Assembly: GCA_029238935.1 (NCBI GenBank)
Contig: JAQZBN010000005.1
Location: forward strand, 62,001-126,000
Source: Herbinix sp.
Lineage (GTDB): Bacteria; Bacillota; Clostridia; Lachnospirales; Lachnospiraceae
DNA length: 64,000 bases
Direction of reading: 5' to 3'
The translations under genes were made by a program, and so were the position numbers. Of the stretch, positions 44,628 to 54,724 are shown in pieces. Under the pieces are notes generated by a model, which was given only the letters and a program-made list of their open reading frames with translations, did no database searches and had not been told where the DNA came from. The stretch's first letter is position 1. Every line of letters starts with the position of its first letter.

Positions 44628-44672
44628 AGTATTTTAAGAAACTTTCTTTTCCTTGTAGTTTCCTAAAATACT
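44628..44672 (-). terminator. Terminator after the second arsR
   Basis: Nine plus five base pairs separated by a mismatch (AGTATTTTA-GAAAC with GTTTC-TAAAATACT), with T runs on both strands. It closes the kinase-regulator-arsR operon. Confidence 0.75.
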
Positions 44673-44723
44673 CTTTTCTTTTTTATTATATTTATCTTTT
44701 GAGGACTACCACCTATTTTGCTT

Positions 44724-45032
44724 CTAACATGGATATTCTTTCATCTTTACGCTGCTTTGCTTTGAAAACAACTCAAGTACTTCTTTGATCTCAGCAAATT
44801 TAGCACAATTTAAGGAATAATACATCCATTTCCCATCTTTACGTACATTAACTATGTTATTATCCGATAAGATCTTCATGTGATGGGACAGTGTTGGCTG
44901 TGTAATTTGTAACTGATCCAGAATTCTACATGCGCAGCACTCGCCACTCATGAGCGAATCGATGATCAATAACCGGTTAGCATCGGAAAGTGCTTTAAAT
45001 ATTAATGCATACTTGACATACTTTTCATCCAT
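44724..45032 (-). CDS. Second ArsR-family repressor in a two-component operon
   Basis: A 102-residue ArsR-type winged helix with ECCACRIL, a CxC metalloid-binding pair, recognition helix QPTLSHHMKIL and a terminal Cys. It is distinct in sequence from the arsR at 43969-44295. The gene starts 19 bases after the response regulator, so it belongs to the kinase operon rather than to the acr3 operon. GGGAGG lies upstream of the ATG. It may repress its own operon, the ars operon, or both. Confidence 0.9.
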   Translation of the reverse strand: MDEKYVKYALIFKALSDANRLLIIDSLMSGECCACRILDQLQITQPTLSHHMKILSDNNIVNVRKDGKWMYYSLNCAKFAEIKEVLELFSKQSSVKMKEYPC

Positions 45033-45051
45033 ATAACGCCTCCCAAATTAA

Positions 45052-45741
45052 TTATACCTTAAAACGATATCCCACACCCCAGATTGTCTCAATATATTGT
45101 GGTTTTGAAGTATTAAATTCTATTTTCTCCCGAATCTTTTTGATATGAACCGTTACTGTAGCAATGTCTCCTACCGATTCCATATCCCATATATCCCGGA
45201 ATAGTTCTTCCTTCGTGTAAACCCGATTCGGATTTTCAGCAAGAAAAGTTAATAAATCAAATTCCTTCGTCGTAAATATCTTCTCTTCACCATTTAGATA
45301 AACTCTTCTAGCTGTCTTATCAATCTTAAGACCTCGAATCTCAATCACTTCGTTTTCTTTCGTCCCGGATCCAATTAGCCTTTCGTAACGTGCCAGATGT
45401 GCTTTTACTCTGGCAACCAGTTCACTGGGACTAAAAGGCTTGGTCATATAATCGTCCGCACCTAACCCAAGTCCTCTAATCTTATCGATATCATCCTTTT
45501 TCGCAGATACCATAATCACCGGTATATTCTTTTCTTCGCGAATTCTTTTACAGATTTCAAATCCATCCATATTCGGAAGCATCAGGTCCAAGATAACCAG
45601 ATTAAAATCTTCTGTTAATGTCCGTTTGAGCCCCAGATCTCCGGTTGACTCAATCTCGACTTCAAAGCCGCTTAGTTCCAGATAATCCTTTTCCAGTTCA
45701 GCAATTGCTATCTCATCTTCAATAATTAATATTTTATTCAT
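45052..45741 (-). CDS. OmpR/PhoB-family response regulator
   Basis: A 229-residue regulator. The receiver has IIEDE, phospho-Asp in VILDLMLP, Ser in MVSAKK and Lys in TKPF; a winged-helix domain follows (TTKEFDLLTFL, TVHIKKIREKI, GVGYRFKV). The ATG at 45741 is 8 bases after GGAG; a TTG two codons upstream is less likely. It lies between the kinase and the second arsR in one operon and next to the ars operon, suggesting regulation of metalloid or phosphate-related stress. Confidence 0.93.
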   Translation of the reverse strand: MNKILIIEDEIAIAELEKDYLELSGFEVEIESTGDLGLKRTLTEDFNLVILDLMLPNMDGFEICKRIREEKNIPVIMVSAKKDDIDKIRGLGLGADDYMTKPFSPSELVARVKAHLARYERLIGSGTKENEVIEIRGLKIDKTARRVYLNGEEKIFTTKEFDLLTFLAENPNRVYTKEELFRDIWDMESVGDIATVTVHIKKIREKIEFNTSKPQYIETIWGVGYRFKV

Positions 45742-45777
45742 ATGCAATTCTCCAATCAGAGGTTATTTGCTATTTAT

Positions 45778-47253
45778 TTAAGAACTCTTTCTTAGGGTAA
45801 AGGAGATCGTAGTTCCAACCCCTAGTTCACTGTTTGCCCAAATCCTGCCGTTATGATCCTGTATAATCTTCTTCGCAATGGCTAGGCCCAGTCCACTTCC
45901 ACCCTTTTTTGAATTTCTCGAGGTATCCGCCCGATAGAAGCGATCAAAGATAAATGGAATATCCTCTTTTGAAATTCCTTTTCCATCGTCCTCAATCTCA
46001 ATTTGAACATCCTTTCCAATATCATAGATTCGAATATATACTTTTCCCATCTTCTTATCAAGATATTTTACAGAATTTCCAACGATATTATTAATTACCC
46101 TCTTCAGTTGTTCTGCATCTGCAACTACTTTAACCGAATCTTGAGTGTAATTCTCATATATTATCTCTATATTCTTAACTTCTAAATCTAAACTCAGATC
46201 TTCAATACAGTCATCGAAATATTCTTGAAGATTAATGTCACTAAAGCTATAAGGTACTGTATTACAATCAATCTTTGCGAACATGGAAAGCTCATCCACC
46301 AAAACTGACATATCATTGGCTTTTGTATAAATCGTTTTCAAATACTTCTCTCTTTTTTCCGGTGTATCAGCTACCCCATCCACAATTCCTTCGGTATAGC
46401 CTTGGATTGCTGTGAGTGGCGTCTTGAGATCATGGGATATGTTACTAATCAATTCCCTCATGTCTTCTTCGTACTGAAGCCGCTCTTCAATCAGTTTTTT
46501 TAACCGAACTCTCATTTCTTCAAAGTCTTCACAAAGCTGCCCAATCTCATCATCGGAGTCTGATTGCACCGAATAATCGAGGTCTCCCTCTTTCATTTGG
46601 TTCGTTGCTATACGAAGAATATTCAATGGTCTTAAAATACTATGGTAAATCCAATAGGTTAACAAAAGTGCGGTCAAGCATATGATGGAAAAGAAAGCAA
46701 TTACACTTTGTATCACTACGGATTTAATCTGCGGCACCAAACTTCCTAAATAAGTTATAACATAGATCGTACCCTCTCCGCCATCGGTAAAATAAAAATC
46801 CTGTATCTTCACCAGGAAGGGATTCTTACCTCCCATAAATATACCACCATCTACATCCGTGTTATTTGCACCGAATGCAGGTAAATTATCTTCAATTAAC
46901 ATTAACTTCGAGACATTTCCTGTATATATAATCCCACCATTTTTACGAACTGCAATAAAGGAATATTTATTCATCAGTTCTTCATTTAAACTCTGAATAT
47001 ACTTAGTATCCTCCAGCTTCTCAGGAGTCTTTAAGGCGCAGAGTTTAATTTCGTTATATACACCCCTTGTTAATCTGTTTAAAATTTGAATCGAGTTTGT
47101 AATCGCCTGCAGCGTATCGGTCTCAATATCATAAGATTGATGAATGGAATTAAGATTATAAGTTAATATTGTACTGGCAGAAGCTACAATCAGAAAAATC
47201 GGGATTGCTATCATAGTAAAAAAAGCTATGATCAACCTGCTCTTTAATTTCAA
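45778..47253 (-). CDS. Sensor histidine kinase with HAMP domain
   Basis: A 491-residue kinase: membrane helix (about 7-27), extracellular region (about 28-165), second membrane helix (about 170-192), HAMP (about 193-245), HisKA with phospho-His274 in NISHDLKTP and an ATPase domain with GGSGLGLAIAKKI. The start is TTG at 47253, because AGGTGA lies 4 bases upstream; the ATG at 47340 has no site and adds a non-membrane extension. It is the first gene of an operon in kinase-regulator-arsR order. The sensing domain has no recognised fold. Confidence 0.92.
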   Translation of the reverse strand: MKLKSRLIIAFFTMIAIPIFLIVASASTILTYNLNSIHQSYDIETDTLQAITNSIQILNRLTRGVYNEIKLCALKTPEKLEDTKYIQSLNEELMNKYSFIAVRKNGGIIYTGNVSKLMLIEDNLPAFGANNTDVDGGIFMGGKNPFLVKIQDFYFTDGGEGTIYVITYLGSLVPQIKSVVIQSVIAFFSIICLTALLLTYWIYHSILRPLNILRIATNQMKEGDLDYSVQSDSDDEIGQLCEDFEEMRVRLKKLIEERLQYEEDMRELISNISHDLKTPLTAIQGYTEGIVDGVADTPEKREKYLKTIYTKANDMSVLVDELSMFAKIDCNTVPYSFSDINLQEYFDDCIEDLSLDLEVKNIEIIYENYTQDSVKVVADAEQLKRVINNIVGNSVKYLDKKMGKVYIRIYDIGKDVQIEIEDDGKGISKEDIPFIFDRFYRADTSRNSKKGGSGLGLAIAKKIIQDHNGRIWANSELGVGTTISFTLRKSS

Positions 47254-47598
47254 AAAATCACCTGCCTCTAACGAACTAATACAGCCTGTCTCATTATTAT
47301 TCTTACCAAAGATTATAGCATACATAAGCATCACTTGCATCTAAAGTAACTGTAATCTTTCTAAATATTTAATGAACATGTATTTACCGTCTTTTACGAT
47401 GTAACCTTTGCTGTTAATTTACCTAATATTGAATTCTATTTGTCATAATTTTAAGTACTTAAATGCATAATTATGCTTTTGCACTGAATATTATTATGTT
47501 TCTGGTAAAAGACTTTTTTATCCACGTCGTATCGTATTGAAAAGAAAAGCATCCACAATCCTCACCATAAATCCCAAATCTGCTGTGTATATCGAAAA

Positions 47599-47640
47599 AA
47601 AGTTCGTATGTCACAGATTCATCTGCTCCATACGAACTTT
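47599..47640 (-). terminator. Terminator of metK
   Basis: A perfect 12-bp stem (AAAGTTCGTATG with CATACGAACTTT), followed on the minus strand by seven T. The remaining 340-base gap to the kinase start shows no gene. Confidence 0.85.
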
Positions 47641-47683
47641 CGTTATGTCAATCTATTTTTTATTGCAGAATGATGATTGGTTA

Positions 47684-48874
47684 CTATTTAGCATATGCTG
47701 TTAAAGCTTCTGCTTTATCTGTTTTCTCCCAAGGAAGATCCAGATCATTTCTACCAAAATGGCCGTAGGCAGCAGTTTTCTTATAGATCGGTCTTCTTAG
47801 GTCTAACATTTGAATAATTCCCGCAGGACGAAGATCAAAATGCTTACGTACAATTGCAACGAGTTCTTCTTCCGATAATTTGCTGGTACCAAAGGTATCA
47901 ATCATAATGGATGTCGGATGAGCTACACCAATCGCATAGGACAATTGAATTTCGCATTTGTCAGCTAGTCCTGCCGCAACAATATTTTTAGCAACATATC
48001 TTGCTGCATATGATGCGGAACGGTCTACTTTCGTACTATCCTTACCGGAGAAAGCACCGCCGCCATGTCTTGCATATCCACCATAGGTATCTACGATAAT
48101 TTTACGACCTGTTAATCCACTATCTCCGTTTGGACCACCGATAACAAAACGTCCTGTAGGGTTGATATAGAATTTTGTATTCTCATCGACTAACTCTTTT
48201 GGAAGCACTTCATCGAATACATATTTTTTAATGTCCTTATGAAGCTGCTCCTGGATTACCTCTTCTCCATGTTGAGTGGATAAAACTACAGCATTTAGAT
48301 GTATTGGCTTACCATTCTCATCGTATTCCACGGTAACCTGGGACTTACCATCGGGACGAAGGTAATTTAATGTACCGTCTTTTCTAACCTTAGACAATTG
48401 TAGCGTTAATTTATGAGCCAGAGAGATAGGATAAGGCATATATTCTTCGGTCTCATTAGTAGCATAACCAAACATCATACCCTGATCACCGGCACCAATC
48501 AAATCTAAAGCAGCATCGTCGGTGGTATTTTGCTTAACTTCCAGGGATTGATTCACTCCCATAGCAATATCCTTGGATTGTTCATCAAGTGCTACGATAA
48601 CACCGCAGGTATTGGCATCGAAGCCAAATTCAGACCGATCATAACCGATTTCACGGATGGTATCACGAACGATCTTTTGTATATCTACGTAACCTTCTGT
48701 TGTAATTTCTCCCATAACAAGAACTAAACCGGTTGTTATGGCTGTTTCACAAGCAACTCTACTCATTGGATCCTGTTCTAATAATGCATCTAGCACTGCA
48801 TCGGATATCTGATCACAAATTTTATCGGGATGACCTTCGGTTACTGATTCTGATGTAAATAATCTCTTTTGCAT
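47684..48874 (-). CDS. metK: S-adenosylmethionine synthetase
   Basis: A 396-residue MetK, which makes S-adenosylmethionine from methionine and ATP. Signatures [21 protein letters not shown] and [17 protein letters not shown] are intact. The ATG at 48874 follows GGAGG by 5 bases; a codon four residues earlier overlaps that site. Control is by the upstream SAM riboswitch. Confidence 0.98.
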   Translation of the reverse strand: MQKRLFTSESVTEGHPDKICDQISDAVLDALLEQDPMSRVACETAITTGLVLVMGEITTEGYVDIQKIVRDTIREIGYDRSEFGFDANTCGVIVALDEQSKDIAMGVNQSLEVKQNTTDDAALDLIGAGDQGMMFGYATNETEEYMPYPISLAHKLTLQLSKVRKDGTLNYLRPDGKSQVTVEYDENGKPIHLNAVVLSTQHGEEVIQEQLHKDIKKYVFDEVLPKELVDENTKFYINPTGRFVIGGPNGDSGLTGRKIIVDTYGGYARHGGGAFSGKDSTKVDRSASYAARYVAKNIVAAGLADKCEIQLSYAIGVAHPTSIMIDTFGTSKLSEEELVAIVRKHFDLRPAGIIQMLDLRRPIYKKTAAYGHFGRNDLDLPWEKTDKAEALTAYAK

Positions 48875-48892
48875 CTTGTCCTCCATTTTTCT

Positions 48893-48922
48893 AAAAAAAA
48901 TAAGCCCACAATATGTGGACTT
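48893..48922 (-). terminator. Terminator of the metK SAM riboswitch
   Basis: AAGTCCACA pairs with TGTGGGCTT (one G-U) around three bases, followed by eight T on the minus strand, just before the metK ribosome binding site. It is the expression platform of the S-box. Confidence 0.85.
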
Positions 48923-48942
48923 GACACCTAGTTGATCAAATC

Positions 48943-49041
48943 CTCTTATTGTTCGATTACTCGCTCAGGTTGGCACCTTCCATAAAAATGGGGTTGCCGT
49001 GACTTCATAGAGCCTTTACTCTCCGTCACTCTGAATAAGAG
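48943..49041 (-). promoter_or_regulatory. SAM-I riboswitch (S-box) aptamer upstream of metK
   Basis: Minus-strand sequence shows the S-box order: P1 strand CTCTTATTCAGAG, GACGGAGAG, the conserved TATGAAGTCACGGCAACC, then AAGGTGCCAACCTG and the closing AATAAGAG. It binds S-adenosylmethionine and, with the terminator, reduces metK expression when it is abundant. Confidence 0.92.
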
Positions 49042-49077
49042 AAAAATTCTTTATTAAATTATTTGCTTTATAAGAAC

Positions 49078-49106
49078 AGAATATACTTAAAACTATAATT
49101 CGTCAA
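49078..49106 (-). promoter_or_regulatory. Promoter of the metK transcript
   Basis: TTGACG and TATTCT on the minus strand, 17 bases apart, about 35 bases upstream of the S-box. Confidence 0.6.
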
Positions 49107-49278
49107 GCTTATTTTTTATATTATTGTAAATAGTTGAATTTTATCATTAAATGTCGAATGAGCCACCTTTATGGTTACTTAAGAATTTCATTGACATTTA
49201 ATCAAAACGTTTTTATACTTATACTACCACAATAAATGGAAATATTCGTAACTTTTTATGAATGGAAAGGAGCCGCCT

Positions 49279-50364
49279 TTGGATTTAAACTTCACCAAGA
49301 TACTTACCTGCAAAGCTACTCCAGGAATGATCGTAGCAAAAGATATCTATACGAAGGATGATCGCCTGGTTGTTCCGATGAATACCCGCATATCCGATAA
49401 AATTATCACCCGTTTGGAATTTTTCTCAGTTTCTGATTTCTATATTTTAGTTGAAAATGAAAATTCAGATGCAAATACCGATTTATTACTTCCCAGTTAT
49501 AACAGTGTCCGCGACAGTGAGGCGTTTCAACGCTTTCATATGGCATATAAAGAGACCGTTGATGGAGTAAAATCTTCCTTTGATCAAATCATAACCGATG
49601 AATCGGAGATCGATACTGAACGTTTACTACAGCATGTTAATGATACCCTCACCCAATGTGCTACGAATTTACAGTTATTTGATATGCTTCATTGTATGAG
49701 ACAATACGATGATACCACCTATGTTCACAGTTTAAATGTATCTTTGATTTGTAATATTATTGGCAAGTGGCTACACTTTTCAGATGAAGATCTAGAAGTA
49801 ATCACTCTTTGCGGCTTATTGCATGATCTGGGCAAGTTAATGATTCCATCTCAGATCATGTCAAAACCATCTTCATTAACGGAAGATGAATTCTCTACTG
49901 TAAAAACCCATACCTTACGAGGATATAATCAGCTAAAGAGTCGAAATCTTGATATCCGTGTGAAACATGCAGCTTTAATGCATCATGAACGTTGTGATGG
50001 AAGCGGATACCCCTATGGTTTCCATAATGAGCAAATTGATCCATTTGCTAAGCTTGTTGCTATCGCTGATGTATATGATGCTATGACGAGTGCTCGCCCA
50101 CATCGGGGACCCTTATGTCCCTTTGAAGTAGTGCGCACTTTTGAGGCTGAGGGCTATACCAAATACGATCCGCAGTATATCTTGACGTTTCTGGAAGGGA
50201 TTGTACATACCTATTTGCACAATCGAGTTCGATTAAATAACCAGGTAGAAGGCGAAATAATTATGATTAATAAACAGTCTCTTTCGCGTCCAGTGATAAA
50301 AGTAGGTGAAAACTTTATCGATCTATCGAAGCAAACAAAATTATGGATTGAAGCTATTATATAA
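49279..50364 (+). CDS. Second HD-GYP domain phosphodiesterase
   Basis: A 361-residue paralogue of the protein at 13723-14796: N-terminal domain with GMIVAKDIYTKDDRLVVP, then HD-GYP with LLHDLGK, HHERCDGSGYP and AIADVYDAMTSA. The start is TTG at 49279, six bases after GGAAAGGAG; an ATG seven codons earlier overlaps that site. The paralogues align from this codon. It likely hydrolyses a cyclic dinucleotide; no sensory module is attached. Monocistronic. Confidence 0.88.
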   Translation: MDLNFTKILTCKATPGMIVAKDIYTKDDRLVVPMNTRISDKIITRLEFFSVSDFYILVENENSDANTDLLLPSYNSVRDSEAFQRFHMAYKETVDGVKSSFDQIITDESEIDTERLLQHVNDTLTQCATNLQLFDMLHCMRQYDDTTYVHSLNVSLICNIIGKWLHFSDEDLEVITLCGLLHDLGKLMIPSQIMSKPSSLTEDEFSTVKTHTLRGYNQLKSRNLDIRVKHAALMHHERCDGSGYPYGFHNEQIDPFAKLVAIADVYDAMTSARPHRGPLCPFEVVRTFEAEGYTKYDPQYILTFLEGIVHTYLHNRVRLNNQVEGEIIMINKQSLSRPVIKVGENFIDLSKQTKLWIEAII

Positions 50365-50382
50365 TTATTTATACATAAAAAA

Positions 50383-50421
50383 AGAGTTTGTTCTTTGGTT
50401 ATACCATTCAGAACAGACTCT
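50383..50421. terminator. Bidirectional terminator between HD-GYP gene and murA
   Basis: A 12-bp stem (AGAGTTTGTTCT with AGAACAGACTCT, one G-U on one strand) and a 15-base loop, with seven T on the minus-strand exit. Confidence 0.8.
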
Positions 50422-50442
50422 ATTTATTGTATCATATTATGA

Positions 50443-51741
50443 TTAACTTACCTTTAATTTAAACTTTCGAACAGCCTTTGTATCCTCAGAGTCGATTTTC
50501 TCCATAGCTGCGCCTAAATCTTGCATCTTATTCTCAAAATTTTCATAACCACGTTCGATATATTCCACATGTTCAATGATCGTATATCCTTCTGCCATGA
50601 GTCCTGCAATAACTAACGCAGCTCCTGCTCTAAGATCTGGAGCACTTACAATTGCTCCTGTCAGACGCTCTACCCCATCTATAATTGCGGTATTGCTTTC
50701 TACTTTAATAGAAGCACCCATACGGGATAACTCATCCACATATTTAAAGCGATTTTCGTAGATACTTTCGGTTACAATACTCATTCCTTGGGATACGGAT
50801 AATATTGCTGTCATCTGAGGTTGCATATCGGTAGGAAAACCAGGATAAACCAGAGTTTTTACATGAGTATGTCCTAAACGACCGGATGCTTTCACACGGA
50901 TAGCATCATCAAACTCTTCAATCTGAGCGCCAATCTCCAGTAACTTTGCAGAAATTGCTTCCAAATGTTTCGGAATTACATTTTTAATTAATACATCACC
51001 CTTCGATGCCGCTGCAGCGAACATAAAAGTACCTGCTTCAATCTGATCCGGAATAATAGAATATTCACTACCATGTAGTTTTTGTACTCCTTTAATACGG
51101 ATTACGTCGGTACCGGCACCTTTGATATTGGCACCCATACTGTTTAAGAAGTTTGCTACATCTACAACATGGGGTTCTTTTGCTGCATTCTCAAGGATTG
51201 TCTGTCCGTCTGCCATACTAGCCGCAAGCATTGTATTGATGGTTGCACCCACGCTTACAACGTCAAAATAAATATGGCTGCCAATCAATTCTTCCGCCTT
51301 CGCATTGATCATACCATGTTCAATCTTTACTGTAGCACCCAGCGCTTCAAAGCCTTTGATGTGCTGGTCAATTGGTCTGCTTCCTATGTTGCAGCCCCCG
51401 GGCATTGCAACTGCAGAACTCTTGTATTTACCAAGAAGGGCACCTAGTAAATAGTAGGAACCTCTGATTTTTCTTAAATAATCATTATCTAAAAATACAG
51501 AATTGATCTTTCCGCCATGAATTCTGACGGTATGACGGTTAATCCGTTCTACCTTTGCTCCAATTCCTTCTATTGCTTGTAATAATACATCTATATCTTT
51601 AACATCAGGAAGATTATCTATTTTTACAATATCATCGGTCATAACAGCAGCTGCAATAATTCCCAGCGCAGCATTCTTTGCACCGCTTATTAAGACTTCA
51701 CCAGTAAGCGGTTTCCCACCTTTAATAATATACTGCTCCAT
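50443..51741 (-). CDS. murA: UDP-N-acetylglucosamine 1-carboxyvinyltransferase
   Basis: A 432-residue MurA, the first committed enzyme of peptidoglycan synthesis, transferring enolpyruvate to UDP-GlcNAc. The active-site Cys is conserved at about residue 117 in [12 protein letters not shown], so it is expected to be fosfomycin-sensitive. The ATG at 51741 follows GAGGTG. The 499-base gap upstream holds one imperfect AT-rich inverted repeat (about 51845-51878) and the next gene's promoter. Confidence 0.96.
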   Translation of the reverse strand: MEQYIIKGGKPLTGEVLISGAKNAALGIIAAAVMTDDIVKIDNLPDVKDIDVLLQAIEGIGAKVERINRHTVRIHGGKINSVFLDNDYLRKIRGSYYLLGALLGKYKSSAVAMPGGCNIGSRPIDQHIKGFEALGATVKIEHGMINAKAEELIGSHIYFDVVSVGATINTMLAASMADGQTILENAAKEPHVVDVANFLNSMGANIKGAGTDVIRIKGVQKLHGSEYSIIPDQIEAGTFMFAAAASKGDVLIKNVIPKHLEAISAKLLEIGAQIEEFDDAIRVKASGRLGHTHVKTLVYPGFPTDMQPQMTAILSVSQGMSIVTESIYENRFKYVDELSRMGASIKVESNTAIIDGVERLTGAIVSAPDLRAGAALVIAGLMAEGYTIIEHVEYIERGYENFENKMQDLGAAMEKIDSEDTKAVRKFKLKVS

Positions 51742-52154
51742 CGCACACCTCAATTTATTCGAACTTTAGTTTGTTAATTTTGCATATAATTTTTGTCATT
51801 ATTTTGTTAATATTTTATTACCACTTTTGATTATACCACAAAGTGAACGTTTGTAAATTATTTTTTACAAAATGCGTTCTACGAAATTCTATCATTTTCT
51901 TCTTAATAATGCACGGCTCCAGCACATATTCCCTCCTCAATACAAGCCTGCATTTTGCTAAAATCGATCCAACATTATAAGAATATTTTCCGTTTCCGAA
52001 AAAACTTTTATACGCTTTTTACCATACTTACTTTCAGGGAAATCAGATATACTCTTCCAATATTGTTACTATGTATTTACGAAATTGGTGTCAAAACACC
52101 TTCCAATGGTTAATTATTTAACAGAATATATGTTTGCCTGTCTATCTTATCCGG

Positions 52155-52183
52155 TTGTATTATCCTTTTTGCCATGATATAAT
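52155..52183 (+). promoter_or_regulatory. Promoter of the small Ig-like gene
   Basis: TTGTAT and TATAAT separated by 17 bases, with TGA directly before the -10 (extended -10). Confidence 0.6.
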
Positions 52184-52240
52184 AAATAAAAATAGTATTA
52201 TATGATACAACTATTAATTTATTACAATGAGGTGATAACC

Positions 52241-52582
52241 ATGTCTTCCAACTACTTAACGATAGAATCAGTCTCTGGTAGCTCCGAAAAAAGGGTAAAA
52301 CAGGACCTCAAATTTAAAACCGGAAAATTCGTATGGCGGATTAAGTTCTCCGCTCCATTAAATCCATCTACTGTAAATAATAGTAACTTATATGTAACTT
52401 CTTTAAATCAAACACCTTTACGAGCTAATATACGTTATGATACCATTAATAATTATATCGAGATTGAGCCCTTAGAACCTTATGCAAAGAATGAATCTTA
52501 CTTGCTCCACGTCTCCAATAAAGTAAAATCCAAGAAAGGGCAGAAACTCCCTAATGACATAACAATTCAATTTAAAGTATAG
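52241..52582 (+). CDS. Small SbsA-type Ig-like domain protein
   Basis: A 113-residue single-domain protein resembling Big_5/SbsA Ig-like domains, usually found repeated in surface and S-layer proteins (FSAPLNPSTVNNSNLYVTSLNQTPL, ENESYLLHVSNKVKSKKGQKL-type strand pattern). No signal peptide or anchor is visible, which is odd for a surface fold. GAGGTGATAACC precedes the ATG at 52241. It is monocistronic with a terminator. Confidence 0.7.
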   Translation: MSSNYLTIESVSGSSEKRVKQDLKFKTGKFVWRIKFSAPLNPSTVNNSNLYVTSLNQTPLRANIRYDTINNYIEIEPLEPYAKNESYLLHVSNKVKSKKGQKLPNDITIQFKV

Positions 52583-52628
52583 ACGATTTTTATTGCTAAC
52601 TCAATGGAAATTACTGTATCGACCACCT

Positions 52629-52653
52629 ATGCCGCTTTTCACGCGGCATTTTT
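52629..52653 (+). terminator. Terminator of the Ig-like gene
   Basis: ATGCCGC/GCGGCAT, a 7-bp GC-rich stem with a 7-base loop, followed by five T. It lies tail-to-tail with the TPR gene. Confidence 0.85.
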
Positions 52654-52668
52654 GTCGCTAAACTTTAG

Positions 52669-54642
52669 CTAATATTGGGATAGATGTATCCGGTTGCGGA
52701 ACAATACCAAGAATTTTGGATTTTCCCTTAAAAAAATATTCATTGCATCCATCTTGCCTTCTATAATAACCGCAATACTTCCCCTTAGGTTTTGGCTTAG
52801 TAATATAATCTGATCTATGGAACCAGCATTTAATATGCTTGCGTTCTCTATGTACAGGCAGCAATCTCGTAAGCTGTCTTTTTTTGATAAGATATCCATG
52901 TTGTTTAATTTTACTGCAGTTATCTTAGCTACTTTCGATGTATTTAATTTTCCTGCCCGATGTAAAAAGGCAGCATAATTTTTTGCCATAGCAAAAGTAT
53001 CACTGGAATCACTTCCAGTAACCATTACTTGAATGCTCGTATTCCGTTCATCCAGTAGACTATCCAGTGTTTGATATATTTGATTTCGTATTGAAGCAGA
53101 TTTCATGAAATCCCCAAAGATCGCGTCCATGGAGGTGCCAGCTGTATGGGAAAAATACAGAAAGTTATCTTCGTTCTGATAACCAGAATTCCCATTGATA
53201 TTAGAATAGTCCTGCTCCTTCAGATACTCCTGACCTATAGCCGTTTCCTGATCGATATCGGTATAAATCTCATTCCTGTCTGCATCGACTCCTTCAGAGT
53301 TCAATAATTTTTCATTTACCCCGTCCTCTTCGTATTTTCGGTTATTATGAATACCTTCTTTTTGTTTTATACCTTCTATTTGTTTTATACTTTCTTCTTG
53401 TTCTAAATCATGTACTATATCTTGCTTTACTTCCTGCATTTTATTCTGTTTTATATCGTGTTTTATTTCCTGCTTTACCTCTTGTTTTCTGCCTCTATAT
53501 TGATCTTCCCAGGATATTTGCTCCTCATCCATTCTACTAACATCTGAGTCCTTTTTCCGTCTCTTCTGTCCCTTATCTTTGCTAAAAAGTCTACTGAATT
53601 TTTGGAAGATATTTCCCTTTACTATTTCCTGGAGTTCGTCATCCTCTTGTTCATCGTATGAATCCTGATGATTTTCCTTATCCTGTTCCTTCATAACTTC
53701 TTTCTCATTGATCCCATACCTTTGAGTATCTTCTGCAACATATACGTCATACTCATAATTATCTTCCAACTTCTTATCCGGTTCATCCTCTGAATCATAA
53801 ATAGCTTCCCCGTGATTATAGTCTGGAAAGTTCTTTGATATCTCTTCCTTTAAAGCATCTTCCAAGGCGTAGTCTGCATCCTGCATTACTTCGGGTAATT
53901 CTTCTTTACCATGTCCAACCTCATTATGAATTATATCCGAATTTTTCTCACTCTTCTTATCATGAAGTTTCTCCTCGACCTCTACTTGGCTACTTTCTAA
54001 GCTCTCATCGATTAGAGTTTCGCTTCCTTCTGTTCTTCGCTTTAAGTTCTCAAGAATAACTGTTTTATCTGCTTCTCCAGTAAAATACGCCCTTAATAAT
54101 TTGGCTTTTTCAACATAAATTCCTTCACCGAATAAGAGTATGATATCCGTACATTCTTTCACACACTCTTTTTCTTTACCCGCTTTGTAATAAAGCTTTG
54201 CCAGCTCGTAAGCCCAGTGCTCCGTATATTCCAGTTCTTTTAAAGTTTCCAGCGTTTCGATTAATTCCTCGAAAGCTTCTCCTTTTAACTTATCAATCTT
54301 ATATTGAAAGATGTAACGATGAACATCTCTTGGAGCAACCTTACCATATTCATTTAAGTAAAACTGCGCCTCTTCAATTTCACCCATCTTAATCATCAGT
54401 TTTGTTAACTGATAGAGAGTCTTTTTTGTCTTTGATCTATTATATATCTTAAGAAGCATTGTTAATGCTTCCTCAAATCGTCCATTTTCAGTATAAACAT
54501 CCGCAATTAAGCTGATATCTATGGGATTTTTTACCTTCTTAAGGTCAATGGTATCAAGTACCCTCTGAGCAGATTCGTAGTCTTCTTCGTCCATACGCTT
54601 TCTGATTTCTTCCATCTTAACTATAATCTCGTAGCTGCCCAT
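52669..54642 (-). CDS. TPR protein with degenerate CbxX/SpoVK-type AAA+ domain
   Basis: A 657-residue protein. Residues of about 10-190 form helical TPR-like repeats; about 195-490 is a long charged, low-complexity linker with Gln/Lys/Glu repeats (VKQEIKHDIKQ-type); about 505-657 resembles the AAA+ core of CbxX/SpoVK proteins. There, Walker A is replaced (GSDSSDTF), Walker B lacks its Asp-Glu (CLYIENAS), yet the downstream EGKMDAMNIFLRENPKF...FRNRI region still aligns. It ends before the AAA+ lid. It is therefore probably an inactive scaffold. The ATG at 54642 follows AAAGGAGG. It lies 82 bases after the cyclic-nucleotide-binding-domain gene and may be co-transcribed. Confidence 0.7.
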   Translation of the reverse strand: MGSYEIIVKMEEIRKRMDEEDYESAQRVLDTIDLKKVKNPIDISLIADVYTENGRFEEALTMLLKIYNRSKTKKTLYQLTKLMIKMGEIEEAQFYLNEYGKVAPRDVHRYIFQYKIDKLKGEAFEELIETLETLKELEYTEHWAYELAKLYYKAGKEKECVKECTDIILLFGEGIYVEKAKLLRAYFTGEADKTVILENLKRRTEGSETLIDESLESSQVEVEEKLHDKKSEKNSDIIHNEVGHGKEELPEVMQDADYALEDALKEEISKNFPDYNHGEAIYDSEDEPDKKLEDNYEYDVYVAEDTQRYGINEKEVMKEQDKENHQDSYDEQEDDELQEIVKGNIFQKFSRLFSKDKGQKRRKKDSDVSRMDEEQISWEDQYRGRKQEVKQEIKHDIKQNKMQEVKQDIVHDLEQEESIKQIEGIKQKEGIHNNRKYEEDGVNEKLLNSEGVDADRNEIYTDIDQETAIGQEYLKEQDYSNINGNSGYQNEDNFLYFSHTAGTSMDAIFGDFMKSASIRNQIYQTLDSLLDERNTSIQVMVTGSDSSDTFAMAKNYAAFLHRAGKLNTSKVAKITAVKLNNMDILSKKDSLRDCCLYIENASILNAGSIDQIILLSQNLRGSIAVIIEGKMDAMNIFLRENPKFLVLFRNRIHLSQY

Positions 54643-54724
54643 TGATTTACCTCCTTTGTTCAACACGAATCCATTTGTTCCTCATTAGCTTATTGTAACG
54701 TAAATCTATACTAGGAATTCTTGT

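Noticed and set aside
44582-44788. 68-codon plus-strand frame near the second arsR
   Set aside because: It contains the operon terminator and overlaps the end of arsR in antisense.
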